From assembly GCA_019915135.1 (NCBI GenBank), contig JAHLMK010000013.1:558001-622000 (forward strand): a stretch of 64,000 nucleotides of DNA. The letters are read 5' to 3'. How positions within the stretch are numbered: the first letter of the stretch is position 1; every line of letters starts with the position of its first letter. The translations under genes and the position numbers were made by a program. The DNA is from Strobilurus pachycystidiatus (lineage: Eukaryota; Basidiomycota; Agaricomycetes; Agaricales; Physalacriaceae). This document shows positions 32,936-43,550 of this stretch, in pieces. Under the pieces are notes generated by a model. The model was not told the origin of the DNA. It did no database searches and was given only the letters and a program-made list of their open reading frames with translations.

Positions 32936-35362
32936 AATGCGAAATCTTCACCCAGTGAAGGGCAAGATGACCGTCACTGGCCTCGATATGCTCCCGTAAG
33001 TTTCTTCCTTACCTTCCTGCGCTGCTCATTTCTCAAACTCCACCCAGGCTCAAGAAATCACACACAGGTGACTATCTGGCCGAAGTCACATATGACGCCC
33101 TAGATTGGTATGAACTTCTCGACAGGGTAAGTTCATGGTCTCCTCCACGTCCTTGATTCTCACATTGTTTCTTAGCTGTTGGGTTCAGCGGGAGACAACA
33201 CCTCGAACAACAACACCTTTGTCTCCGCCATGAATCTCAAGCTCTCATCCAATCACATCTTTGGCTCCGACACCCGCATTCGCTGCGCGGGCCACATCTG
33301 CAACCTAATCAGTCAAGCCATCTACGGGACATTTATCAAAACCAAAAAGGCCATCAAAGTCGACGAGAATGCAGACCCCAATACCCACCCCGACGAGGAG
33401 GATCCCTTCTCACTCACGCCTGAAGAAGTCGAGGAGGATGGGGAAGACAATGAGAATGGTGAGGACGGTGCAAGCAACCAAGAGGAGGATGATGAAGATG
33501 CGGTCTTCAATAGTTTGCAGCAAGCGATGCAGGACATGGCGGATAGAGATCTTCACGAGTCATTAGAAGTAGAGGATATCCTTGATCCGAACCTTGACTT
33601 TGATCCGAAGTTCAAATCATTAACATGTCAATGATCCGAACCTAAGGATCATTGTAAGGATCAAGGTTCATTCACTGAAGGTAAAAATCATTGAAGGATC
33701 ATTGTTGAATCATTAACTTTATGCAAATACAAGTACAGAAAAGCTTCCACAGTACTTAAACAGCTTTCAATGGTACATATTGATGATTATGCATGCATAT
33801 TCTATCAGACATCAGACATCTATCACCCAAACATAGAAGGATCATTCAATGATCCTTGATTTGAACTGCTCAATGATCCGAACTTAAGGATCATTGAAAG
33901 GATCAAGGTTTATTTAATTTTGGAGAGGATATCCTCTCTGAGGATCAAGGTTCAGATCATTGAATAACTCGTGGGGATCTCTAATGGCGGATGAGGAACT
34001 CGACGATATTCTCTCCGGCATCGAGGAGCTCCAGGATGTTGATAAAGAGGAGATCGCTTATGACAAGCGTGTCTTGACCAAGGTATTCATTCATTTCAGC
34101 GTGTTACTGTCTTACTAACCTCAAGGCAGCTGTACAAGTTTGGCCGTCACGTATGGAACAAGCAGGCCCTGCAAGACGAACTCGACGCATAGCCGTCCTC
34201 CGGAGAATTTGCGCTGTCGTCACACGTTGGAATACCCACACCAACGTTCTTGCCCGGGCCATCGAGCTTCGTCCCGCCATTGACGCCATGTGTCAGGCTC
34301 TTTGCAAAGGCAAGGGGAAAAAGCAAGCGCGTACCTTGAAACGCTACGCCCTCGTTGATGAAGATTGGGAGTTCATCGAACAGCTGCACAAGTTATCAAA
34401 GGTGTGTTTGACTCTCACTTGTATACATCTCACTCATTGTTCTATAGCCTCTCATTGACATCACTGAACACATGTCAAAGTCCGCCGTCCCTCTCCTCCA
34501 CGAAATCATCCCGCTCATGGACGCCATGAACACCAACTACGAAGCCGTCATTGCCAACCTCAAAGGCAAATATTGACTTGCCGTTCGCTATGCAGCTATG
34601 CGCGCCCGAGCCATCTTGAACAAGTACTACGCCTTGACCGACGATAGCATTATGCCGTGCATGGCCATGAGTAAGCCTCTTCCCTCATCATCTCTTCAAT
34701 TCTAACAGCCTCATTTGCAGTGTTTCGTCCCGACAAAAAGCTTGAATGGTTCCGCCAGCACAATTGGGAGGTTGAATGGATTGTCACTGCATCTAATATA
34801 ATGCGCGATACATACGATACATACTACAAACCCCTTGTCACCGGCTCTGTATCCTCTACGCCCGCTCCCACCGCAACCAACGAACCCCTCAGCGCCGTCA
34901 AAAAACTTCTTCGCAGCAAGCCCACAAACACTCGTTATACTGCCAACCCTGTTGAGGACTGGCTTTCGTCGCCTTGTTTCCAGTGTGCTGATCCACTCCG
35001 CTATTTCTATGATCGTCTTGATCCGACTCCCAAAGACGGGCCACGGGAGATTACACCTGCCGGTGCATTTGCCCAGATGGCTTGTGACTTCATATCCGCT
35101 CCAGGTAGGTTTTGGCAATCGATTGGTTCTTCATACTTAAAACTCTTTGTTAGCTGCTTCAACCGATGTAGAGCGTCTATTCTCGCATGGTGGTCTCAAC
35201 GTTACAAAAAAACGCCACAATCTAAAGGAGGAGTCCACAGCTGCTCAAACTTTACTCAACGGATGGGTCAAGGACAGTCATGTCCCCATTGCCAAAGTCA
35301 TCAAAAACTTTAACGATAAACGCAAGCGCAAGCGGGATGATGCTATAGAGATTGACGCCTAG
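32936..35362 (+). pseudogene. hAT transposase remnant: middle and C-terminal half, interrupted by an element
   Basis: Exons recognisable by splice phase include about 32936-32995, 33048-33126, 33176-33543 then 33984-34082, 34448-34670, 34721-35104 and 35154-35362. The protein shows the hAT pattern KSHTGDYL, GDNTSNNNTF, IRCAGHICNL, then VTRWNTHTNVL, and the C-terminal dimerisation block STDVERLFSHGG. The N-terminal zinc finger and the first catalytic motif (DAW) are missing. A 440-bp element with a perfect target duplication splits the acidic region. An in-frame TGA at 34574 and an unclear frame around 34083-34190 (two possible acceptors) add to the damage. It is not functional as it stands. 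Confidence 0.82.
33544..33983. mobile_element. Non-autonomous hAT-like element, family 2, copy 1 (440 bp)
   Basis: Inverted ends read TAGAGATCTTCACGAGTCATT.. and, inward from the other side, TAGAGATCCCCACGAGTTATT... They are flanked by a perfect 8-bp duplication ATGGCGGA (33536-33543 and 33984-33991). The interior is rich in ggatcattgaa and ccttgatcc words. It sits in frame position within the hAT pseudogene: removal with one duplication copy restores a continuous frame there. Confidence 0.93.
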
Positions 35363-36020
35363 TATTTTTATATTCACAGTACTTACATACATCCATAGAC
35401 TTTGATATACTTATTATTATGCATATACTCGCGACATATCTGCTCGGATACCCGGGTATTCGATACTCGGATGCTAATACATGATACTCGTTCGTTACCC
35501 ACACCCGTACTTGCTGCTGCTGTACTCGGGTAACGGGTGTGGATTGGGCCAGGCCTTCAGTAAGTCAATACTTAGTGGGTAAAGTATCGTGATACCCGGG
35601 TATATACTCGTTGGGGACTCTATCAAGAGGTCAACGTATAAATACAGACACTCTTTGTAGTAGATAGACAGACTTTGTCCTTATCAAGTTTCCTTCCGCA
35701 TTCTCTTGCCGGATACTCTGACTCCCTCTGAGCAAGGGCTCCCCCCATGCCCTCCCTCGGTAACTCCGATATCGCCCCCCACTCCTCGAACGGAGGATCC
35801 CAATGCGCCACACCTCGGACCGGGTCCGATGAGCCGCGCGACACCAGGAGACGGGGTGTCCTAGGTGTTCACTCTCTGGGTGATACAAAGGGGCATCCGT
35901 CGAGGACCTCCGCGATCCCTCCCAAGCAACCGGACGAATGCGTTCCGGAGATATGCATGTTGTGCCCGCAGGAAAGCCACGGTTGGAGCGTAGAGACGCG
36001 CCATTGTGAGCAAGTCCTTG
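35363..36020. other. Non-coding, word-rich segment and unresolved fragment
   Basis: About 35440-35620 is built from acccgggta, tactcg and gatactcgg words in both orientations. About 35640-36010 has a Pro-rich open frame on the plus strand that could be a degenerate retroelement or host fragment. I cannot assign it. Confidence 0.4.
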
Positions 36021-36460
36021 TCACGGCGGGATCAGGTCGTAACAGCGTTCTGGGCAGCAATCAAATGTCAACGTAGACTCCTTCCAGTCAACATTTGGGT
36101 TGTGATATCGCAGCCAGTCTAGACCTAGGAATATGTCTGTCTTTCCCAGATTGGTAACTGCTAACTCAATCCTTTCTGCGTGGTCTCCAACCAACATCCG
36201 TACCTCCACAAACCCTTCAATCTCTCCTCCTTCATTCAAGGTACCATCAGCGTTGTAGACGGGTAACGGAAGCACAAGCTTCTTGATCTGCAACCCTTGG
36301 ATTTCAACATAGTCCTTGTTGACACAGGACCCTGTTGCACCACTGTCTACTAATGCGTCCGCTTTGTACTGAGAGCCGGTGCCCAGGCTCTCAATGGTGA
36401 CTCGGAGTTTTAAGTCCTGCCCCTTGGTTCCTCGAACAAACTTCCTCCCACGTTTTGCAG
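36021..36460 (-). pseudogene. Retropepsin fragment of a Ty3/Gypsy-type LTR retrotransposon
   Basis: The minus-strand frame encodes the retropepsin core: ALVDSGATGS with the catalytic Asp-Ser-Gly, then VYNADGT, then AVTNLGKTDIFLGLDWLRYHNP, the C-terminal flap and helix signature seen in fungal Gypsy proteases. No gag zinc knuckle, reverse transcriptase, RNase H or integrase follows in the window, and I could not delimit LTRs. It is a stranded piece. Its frame is continuous with the upstream coiled-coil end of the neighbouring decayed gene (stop at 36021). Confidence 0.75.
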
Positions 36461-39400
36461 AGCCTAACGGGAATGAGGCCGCCGTGTCATCCAAAGCAAG
36501 CCATGCATCTGCAGCCTTCCTCATAGTTGTTGCCGACTTCTCATATCTCGCCTGCGCCTGATCGAGGCCAGCAGCTTCTGGATCTCAAGCACGGAGTTTG
36601 GTAAGTTGTCTTGAGCGCTCGTCAAATGAATTCCGGACCTTCTCCCATTTCTGTTCTGCTTCTTCATACTTTTGATTATATGTCTCGATTTTCTGATCTT
36701 TGGTGCGCATTTGGTTCGAACGTTAAAGCTCTGATTGAAACTTGAGAATGAACAATCAAATGCAATTGTAGACTCACAGTGTCGGCGTACACCTCGCGTC
36801 ATATTCTCAGACGGGTGGCCGATCTTGTAAGAAGGCCGAATATTGTACATCTCAACGAACTGAAAGATACGTCAGTTGAAGTCGCACGTAGTAGAAAGTA
36901 CGCACCCGGAACGAGGCCAGCTTCATGCAGTCATAGCGTTCACCACGCTCAATGCCCCCAACAAGAGTACAGTGGCGCCCCTCAATGTTCACGTCAAAGT
37001 GACTTATCTCAATGACATTGTCATTGCGATGTCCGGAAAGCCAGATAACAAAGGGAATCAGGCTCTTCTTCCAGCAGATTCCCTCAAAAGCAAAGTGACT
37101 CTGAACCTTGTTCTACACCATCATAGATAAAAGACACCACGTACCACGTCCAGCTTTACCGTCAAGTTCCTGAATCTTTCCAATTGTTGCGTCTCAGTCA
37201 AAGCTGGCTTTGTGAACGCCAGCCAAGCTGTACATAAGCGACTTGACCTTCTTGGGAAACGGGCCTTCGCGGATCTTGCGCTGATAATGGATTCCACATA
37301 GCCAAAAGATACGCCGTAGATGTTCGTACACGCTGAGCGATGCTACGAGTTGACCAGGCTCATGAAGGTCATACTTGTTCTGATATTTCTGCAGCTGAGC
37401 TCAAGCTTGAAGGTGTAAACCTAGACCTAGAATGCGTGTTAGACCAGATTTGGTGCTGGACAGACAATGATTACCCTTGGCCTGACCTCCGCCTTGATCA
37501 CCTGTCAGCTGGAGAATGGTGTCGTCTCCGTGATTGTCCAGAAAAGGCGCGTCAAGGTGGCGCCACTGCAATACGTCGCCTGTATCCTCCAAAAGCAGCT
37601 TATTGATCTCTTGGAATATGACTTGATGAGCAGCTGCCGTCTTGCGGTTTACAAAGACACGGCAAAACACTAGACCTGCGCGATATCTAAGTTAAAGCTT
37701 AGAGAATGATGATTGTACTTACTGATGTGCACGTCACGATCCCAGGCTCCAATAGCAAACTCACGATAGCCAACAATGCGCTTGTAGAAAATATTGCACT
37801 GAAGATAGCGCGCTGCTTTGAAGCGAGTAGCTCCTTCCGGCGTCATGCAAACAATAACCTTTAGAACATTACTTGAGTTGAGAGCGTCAACCTGATCGTC
37901 TTCAGGATAGATAGCCAGTGTCCCAACGTCGATCTGAATGATGGTGCGGATGTATCGAGCCTCGGTAGGATACTGCTCAACGGAGATACGGTACAAATGA
38001 AGTGCACCTGAAGAATGTGAGTGTGTGAGCAAGAAAGTAGAGCAGACTCACCATTCCATCCCGTTCCGTGCGGATAGACAATGAATTTACCTTGCCGGAT
38101 ATACATGTTGAGGTGAGCATGGTTTGCCAATGATGGATGAATATCTGCCAAGATTGCCAGAGGTTGGTTGGGAAACCATCGACATACGTAGGATTGAACC
38201 ACAGTATGGTGAAGAAAGCGGTGTGCCGTCAAGTTAGGAAGATCCTTGCCCATTTGAGAAAACATCTCAAAGATATCAGCGCGGAGTTGGGGTGGAGTAG
38301 TTGTAGGAATTAGAACTGGATGCGCGTGTTCACCAGAGAAGGAAATGAATATGTAAGGACACGCTGAGCGGTATTCCTCGAGCGGCTCATACTGACGGTA
38401 CTTGACTTGGCACTTGAGGCGTGTCATCAGAGGTTGATGCAGTACGCCGTCAGTATCGCGACGGTCAAAGGCTAAGAACGTAATTAGACAGTATAGTGTA
38501 GGTCAGCAGAATATACATACGGCAGTATTTCCGCCGAGAAGAAACATTTGTCACAGTCTTGCATTTAGCCAGAGGTCCGCAGTCAAGCTCAGCAGCCATC
38601 TCTTTGATGCGAGCAGTCTCAACCACGTCGTTGGTGAAGACGGCTTTGAGGTAGTCAATGTCAAAGTGACCTTCATCAACGCGTTGGAAGTAGTGGTCGC
38701 GGCTCGTCTTGGAGTCAAAGTGCTCGCACCTAAGAGCAATGATGAATATGAGTAGGGTTTGAAGGTCCAGTCCAAGTGGACTGGTGAGACCGGTGAACTG
38801 GACCGGACTGGACCGGTCATATGACCAGTCCAACATGGACCGGTCCTACCAGTCCTACCAGTCCAGGTCCTAGGTCCAGAGCTTATCCCAGATTTATCTG
38901 GACTGGTAAAGACTGGTCTAGGACCGGTTTGGACCGGTCTACTCAGGGTCCAGTTAGGACCAGTCAAATGTCCCTCAAAAGGGTCGTTATATATGAGTTC
39001 ATGGTAAACTTACCTTGACTTAACCGGTCCAATGGTAAACTTACCCTCATTGAGGCGTTTCTATGGTAAACTTTCTATGACTTATATACTTGTATAATAC
39101 ATTTAGCTGCACATACTCATTTATATTTGAAAATGTCATCTTACTGTGGCTAAAACATGTTATACAAGCCTAACAAGTCATTAATTTAACTGTCATATAC
39201 TATTTGATCTATGTAGTAAACTTATATGATGGTAAACTTACCAAAAAAAATTGCGAAAATATAAGTTTGAGCTTGTAATGATATGGACCGGTCTTAGACC
39301 GGTTTAGGACCGCAAACCAGACTGATTAGGACCGGTTTTTGCGGTCCTAACCAGTCCAGTCCTAGGTCCAGCCATATTTGAGAATTTGGTGGATCGGTCC

Positions 39401-39560
39401 GGTCCCCAGTCCATGACCTCAGAGGTCAAAAGACCGGACCGGACCGGACTTTTAAACCCTAAATATGAGGCCTACAATAATAGCAGTCACTTACCAAAGA
39501 AACAATCGGTCTTCCAAGTCATAATCAAGAAGGATTCGGCCTTCATCACGAAACAGCCTA
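36461..39560 (-). pseudogene. Decayed member of a lineage-expanded basidiomycete family
   Basis: Many exons on the minus strand with good splice sites, for example 38471-38052, 38007-37723, 37675-37475 and further to about 36530. Motifs in order: FTNDVVETARIKEMAAEL, then YEPLEEYRSACPYIF, PHGTGW, RYIRTIIQIDVG, VNRKTAAAHQVIF, then DLHEPGQLVASLS, CTLVGG, and a C-terminal IRPSYKIGHPSEN plus coiled coil. I recall proteins of this pattern as numerous and uncharacterised in Agaricomycetes, possibly transposon-related. At least three in-frame TGA codons (near 37400, 37190 and 36580) fall where CGA would fit. A 709-bp element sits in one intron. It is probably dead. Confidence 0.6.
38753..39461. mobile_element. 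Non-autonomous hAT-like element, family 3, copy 1 (709 bp)
   Basis: Ends read TAGGGTTTGAAGGTCC.. and, inward from the other side, TAGGGTTTAAAAGTCC... They are flanked by a perfect 8-bp duplication AATATGAG (38745-38752 and 39462-39469). The outer parts are dense in ggaccggtcc and actggtcc words; the centre is AT-rich with taaacttacc words. Insertion is within an intron of the decayed minus-strand gene, about 20 bases from its acceptor. Confidence 0.93.
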
Positions 39561-39874
39561 TAATCTTAAGTTAACTTAAAGCTACCAAATTTGTAACCTC
39601 TGCTTTAAAGCTATCAAAGTGCCTTCAAGCCATGAAAGTGCCTAAAAGTAACTGAAAGGTAATGTTTTTCATACAATGGATTCAAGATAGCTTGAAGTAT
39701 ATGGAGTTGCTTGCAAACAGAGCACATAAATACATATACCTTCAGTTGCTCTAAGACATCTTCATTCTTATAACACTCGTACATTTACTTGCAAGTGTGT
39801 TAAGTTGATTTGAATTATCAAGTATATTATAAATTACTTATAAGCACTTTTAACCAGTTCAAAGATAAATCTAA

Positions 39875-40853
39875 CTAAGCTAAATATACAGTTTGATATG
39901 TATATATACTAAGCCAATTATTCAGTAAGAAATGTTCGCAAGTATCTAAAACAGAACTAGTTGAAATAGGAACATCCCACTGCTCTGAGGTACATTTTGT
40001 CCAATCTGGGGTAAGATGTGCACTTTGGCGAATATTAGTTAACGGAATGATGGACCAATGAGGAGTAGAATGGTCTGCCAAGTAGGCTTTTGAAAGAGAA
40101 GGCAACAAATGACTACGAGATACTTTAGGTGTGAGAACAGCCTTGGTATACCACTCAATATATGCTAATGGAACGCGAGGCCAATGAGCAGGAGTTTGAA
40201 CATCAATACCATGCAGTGTTATCTTGGATGGAACCTTGAAGATAACACGTACACGACCAACACGAGTATCTAAAAACAATTCACAATGAGATTTAGACAT
40301 AATGAATAATCATTATATTTACCTTGGAGTCCTGCACTTTCAGCTTCATCCCCAGTGAGAACAATAACAGTATCAAACTGTCCACCATTCTGTGCAGTTG
40401 CCTTTACAACATCCCGAATCTCAAAGTCATCTGTGAGACCTTCGCGCCCAAATTTGAAAGAGTAGTAGACATCGACACCCTTGAACGGAAGTGCTGGATA
40501 TTCCTGGGCAGCTGCCCCAAGCTTTTCCCGTCCAAGAGCAGAGAGATAAGCGAGTAAATGAGATGCAAAATAAGGGATATGATGTTGTTTGGCGATACGA
40601 GTCAAAAGCTTGTTGGAAATACTGGGATGTTTGGGGAGGGATATTTTCTGCACATGTCCACTTTGTGGAGGTTTCGGGGGCAAGTCCATGCGATAGAGGA
40701 GCGACACTGGATCTTGTCCATATAGACCGGTCGCGCGTTTGGGGAAGGAAGAGCCCGTCTGTCGTTGGTTGAGTAAAGTACACTAATCTGCTTATGGACA
40801 CTGAGCGGGACGGCGCGCACACACATGCTGAAATTAAATGCCGGACGTGTCAT
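39875..40853 (-). pseudogene. C-terminal part of a Plavaka-like transposase
   Basis: The minus-strand frame 40707-40323 is joined by a 53-bp intron (40270-40322, GTAAAT..TTTTAG) to 40269-39875. The protein has YFASHLLAYL, then VDVYYSFKFGRE, FDTVIVLTGDEAESAGLQ, then TRVGRVRVIFKVP, PLAYIEWYT and an IRQSAHLTPDW end. I recall this succession from the C-terminal regions of Plavaka-type transposases, which are abundant in Agaricomycetes. The catalytic N-terminal portion is absent. The assignment rests on memory of the family and should be checked by search. Confidence 0.5.
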
Positions 40854-41271
40854 CGGTATTACAGATATCTAATTGCTATCTAATCATACCCCTGGTCTGG
40901 ACCTCTCAAAGAAGAAGACAGCGCAAAAGAAGCAGTGGAATAAAATGAGGAAGGTGTGACTTCCTATGACCGATGTCTTGTGATTTGCAATTTACTGCCA
41001 AATGATTTTGAGCTCATTTGGAGAAAGTTGAAATACCACAATGAGAACACTGCTGCTCAATGGCAGACTGTACTGAGTGAGCTCAGATAGTATGAGAGAA
41101 TGTGTGAGAGGTGCAGAGGCCTCTGAAAACGCTTCCTACCATTGGAATTCGCTTTTACTTCGAATAGGGACATCTAAATACGTCTTCGCTTAATACTATG
41201 AGAATATGTGAAGATGGTCTTTTGTCTTCTTCACCTTGGATGAACAAGCAAACATACACTTCTTGTCCAAC
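40854..41271. other. Intergenic, no supported gene
   Basis: No convincing frame or repeat is seen between the transposase fragment and the MYND gene. Confidence 0.4.
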
Positions 41272-43097
41272 TCAATCTTTCAAAAAGGCATGAAGCACTG
41301 ACTCTGCTCCACAGACTTGCAGGCTGAACTTCCCCGCGCAGTCAAGTACAAACACTACCGGCGTTTGAGGACTCATGTAACGTTGACCTTCACTGCTCAA
41401 GATTGTGCCCAGATCGTCGTCCAGGACAGCCTGACTGAGCACCCTATTAGATGGAAGGAAACGACGCTCCGGAATGACGCGGCCGGCAGCCACCTGCCGC
41501 AGATAGCTCTCTATGCTTGTCATGACATGTTGTTGGCAGTCCTTCAACCATGCCACACCGAGGGCACACTCAAATCTATATGAACCTCATAACTTACAAC
41601 TTGGACACATGCAGCATCAAAATGGGCTTTCTGAAAATGAACGAAACACTGGCCTTTGTCTATACTCCAGGCTTTACACTCAGTGCAATGACTGAGGTTG
41701 TCGACACTCTCTGCTCCTTGCCAATCTGCACTTTGACACCCTCGTCCACAATAGATACGCTTCCCACAACCGCTGCAATATTTTTGGGTATTATGTTTGA
41801 GGCGTGGCTTGCACTGAGTATGGAAATCAGCGTGGACAAAGCAAAGTAGACTGCCTGATTCAATTGCACCAATACACAGGAAAACTTGAACTGCCGTTAA
41901 ACTATAGAAGAAATGCCAACCGGAAAAGGTATAGACTGTGTCAAGAGTGCCATGGTTCTTGTCCAATCTGTGTGTCCTCCAGCAGGAGTCTGCGAGTTAT
42001 GCGAGCAGCCCATTGGCGACAAGCGATAGAGTTGCCGCCATTATTAAGAACTCTGTTGTTCCAGAAGTGCGCCACCTTGTGAATAATCTCAACAAAATGC
42101 CTGGTGACATAGTCGCCTTTAATGTCCGTCTCATCTCAGTTTATCAAGTTGGAGTATACAATGGCCTCTAGCAGTCCACCTCTGATGGTTTCAACCACAT
42201 TGGAAGGTGTTTGGAGATTTGCGACCATAAAAGAGAGGAAGATATCAAACATAGCATAGACGGCGGAGCGCAGGGGATCCCTCTTCAGGTAATGGCGGCG
42301 ACCTTTCCCACTAACAATAGATTGCATCACTACCGACACCCAGTATGTCAACCGACACCCCCTTATCACATCCTTTCCTCTCTCTCCTTGAGTCTGACCG
42401 CATTCTCGGATGTAAACAATTGTGGCGTAGATAGGGAGAATGTCATCGTTGCGTGTAGCGACAAGCGTGGCAAGAGCGGTGCATGCATGTTGGAAACATA
42501 CATCACCCAAGGTCACATAGAGCCGGCCGTCGTGATGGGAGCGCAGATTGGCCCACATCATTCCCGCTACTCGAAAGAGGGAGTGTCGGCCGGTTGTGTA
42601 TGCCAGTACCAGGCAGCAATGAAGTAGACAAAACATGGAGGGCCGTGAGGATTTGACCTCTCGGAGATCGTAGTATACCGCCATGCGAAGGATGAAGAGT
42701 GCGCTGCACTCAAAGATGGGTGCCATCTGTTGCAGTAACTTGACCCTGCCTGGATCTGATGACTGGCGTTTGTCTCACTCCCCACAATGCCCAAAACCAC
42801 TCCTGAGCCCACCACCTCCTGGCGTTCATCGACGGCAGTACCCCCACCAATAGTCGACTCGACGAAGGCAAAAACAAATCCAGCACCCAGGAGTGCCGCC
42901 AGATTCTCGAGCAGGAAAGCCATCTGCTTTGCAACGGGCCTATAATGTATCTCTGGATCTGGCGCTTTGACCCCCTCCAAAGTATGCCAATCACTACCGA
43001 GAAGCGAGACGATATTGTCCAGTTCCACCCATCCACCAATTTTGTCGGCCGTAGTGCTCACAAGTGAAGATGTCAGGCTGTTCAACCTCGCATGCAT
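41272..43097 (-). CDS. MYND-type zinc finger protein, possibly 5'-truncated
   Basis: Several exons on the minus strand. The upstream part (43097-42170) is an alpha-helical region, with segments such as LVATRNDDILPIYATIVYIREC and VVETIRGGLLEAIVYSNLIN. A middle exon encodes KVAHFWNNRVLNNGG. The MYND finger lies near 41800-41690: KYCSGCGKRIYCGRGCQSADW, with later Cys/His residues. A tail exon (41556-41272) ends in VFVLDCAGKFSLQVC. This order of helical body, MYND, then tail is a common Agaricomycete arrangement of unknown role. A family-1 element fragment lies only about 20 bp upstream of the first frame, so the true 5' end may be lost. Exact splice junctions between the parts are not all resolved. 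Confidence 0.55.
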
Positions 43098-43116
43098 ATT
43101 TCAAAGGAACTATCAG

Positions 43117-43550
43117 TGTATTCTTATTCATGCGCATGAATAATTCCCCCTCCAAGGGTCATAATTATTATTCATGAATATACTCTTAATCTTATTTGTC
43201 AACTTAATCTTCACTGCGAATATTTCGCTTTTATTCATGAATATTCACAAATATATGAGTATAATCATCTCAATGTCACTCAAGATCATAGTTAAAGTTA
43301 TTGAATGACCTATAAATCATTCAAACAGCATCTAAATTTATCATAAACTTGTCTTTAGTACTGAGAATTCAGTATTGTCAGACACTCATGAATGAGTTGA
43401 GGATTATGTGAACTTAAAGGTTCATATTCTATATTCGTCAACTTATTCTTATTCATGAATATAATATATTCGTCATTTTCATATTCATGAATAAGATTAA
43501 GAATATATTCATGAATATTCTCCTTTACTCCTTATTAGTGGTCATGTCTA
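43117..43550. mobile_element. Non-autonomous hAT-like element, family 1, copy 2 (5'-truncated)
   Basis: It matches copies 1 and 3 from about base 30 onward and ends in GTGGTCATGTCTA, but lacks the left inverted end. About 434 bp remain. No target duplication can be paired because the left side is missing. Its right end abuts the Ulp1-like coding sequence. Confidence 0.85.

Noticed and set aside
34083..34190. A frameshift in the hAT remnant
   Set aside because: It can be explained by choosing the acceptor at 34125 instead of 34129, so I do not count it as a definite lesion. The TGA at 34574 remains.
36779..37130. Plus-strand frames between 36.8 and 37.1 kb
   Set aside because: They lie opposite exons of the decayed minus-strand gene (CTLVGG and IRPSYKIGHPSEN segments) and have no features of their own.
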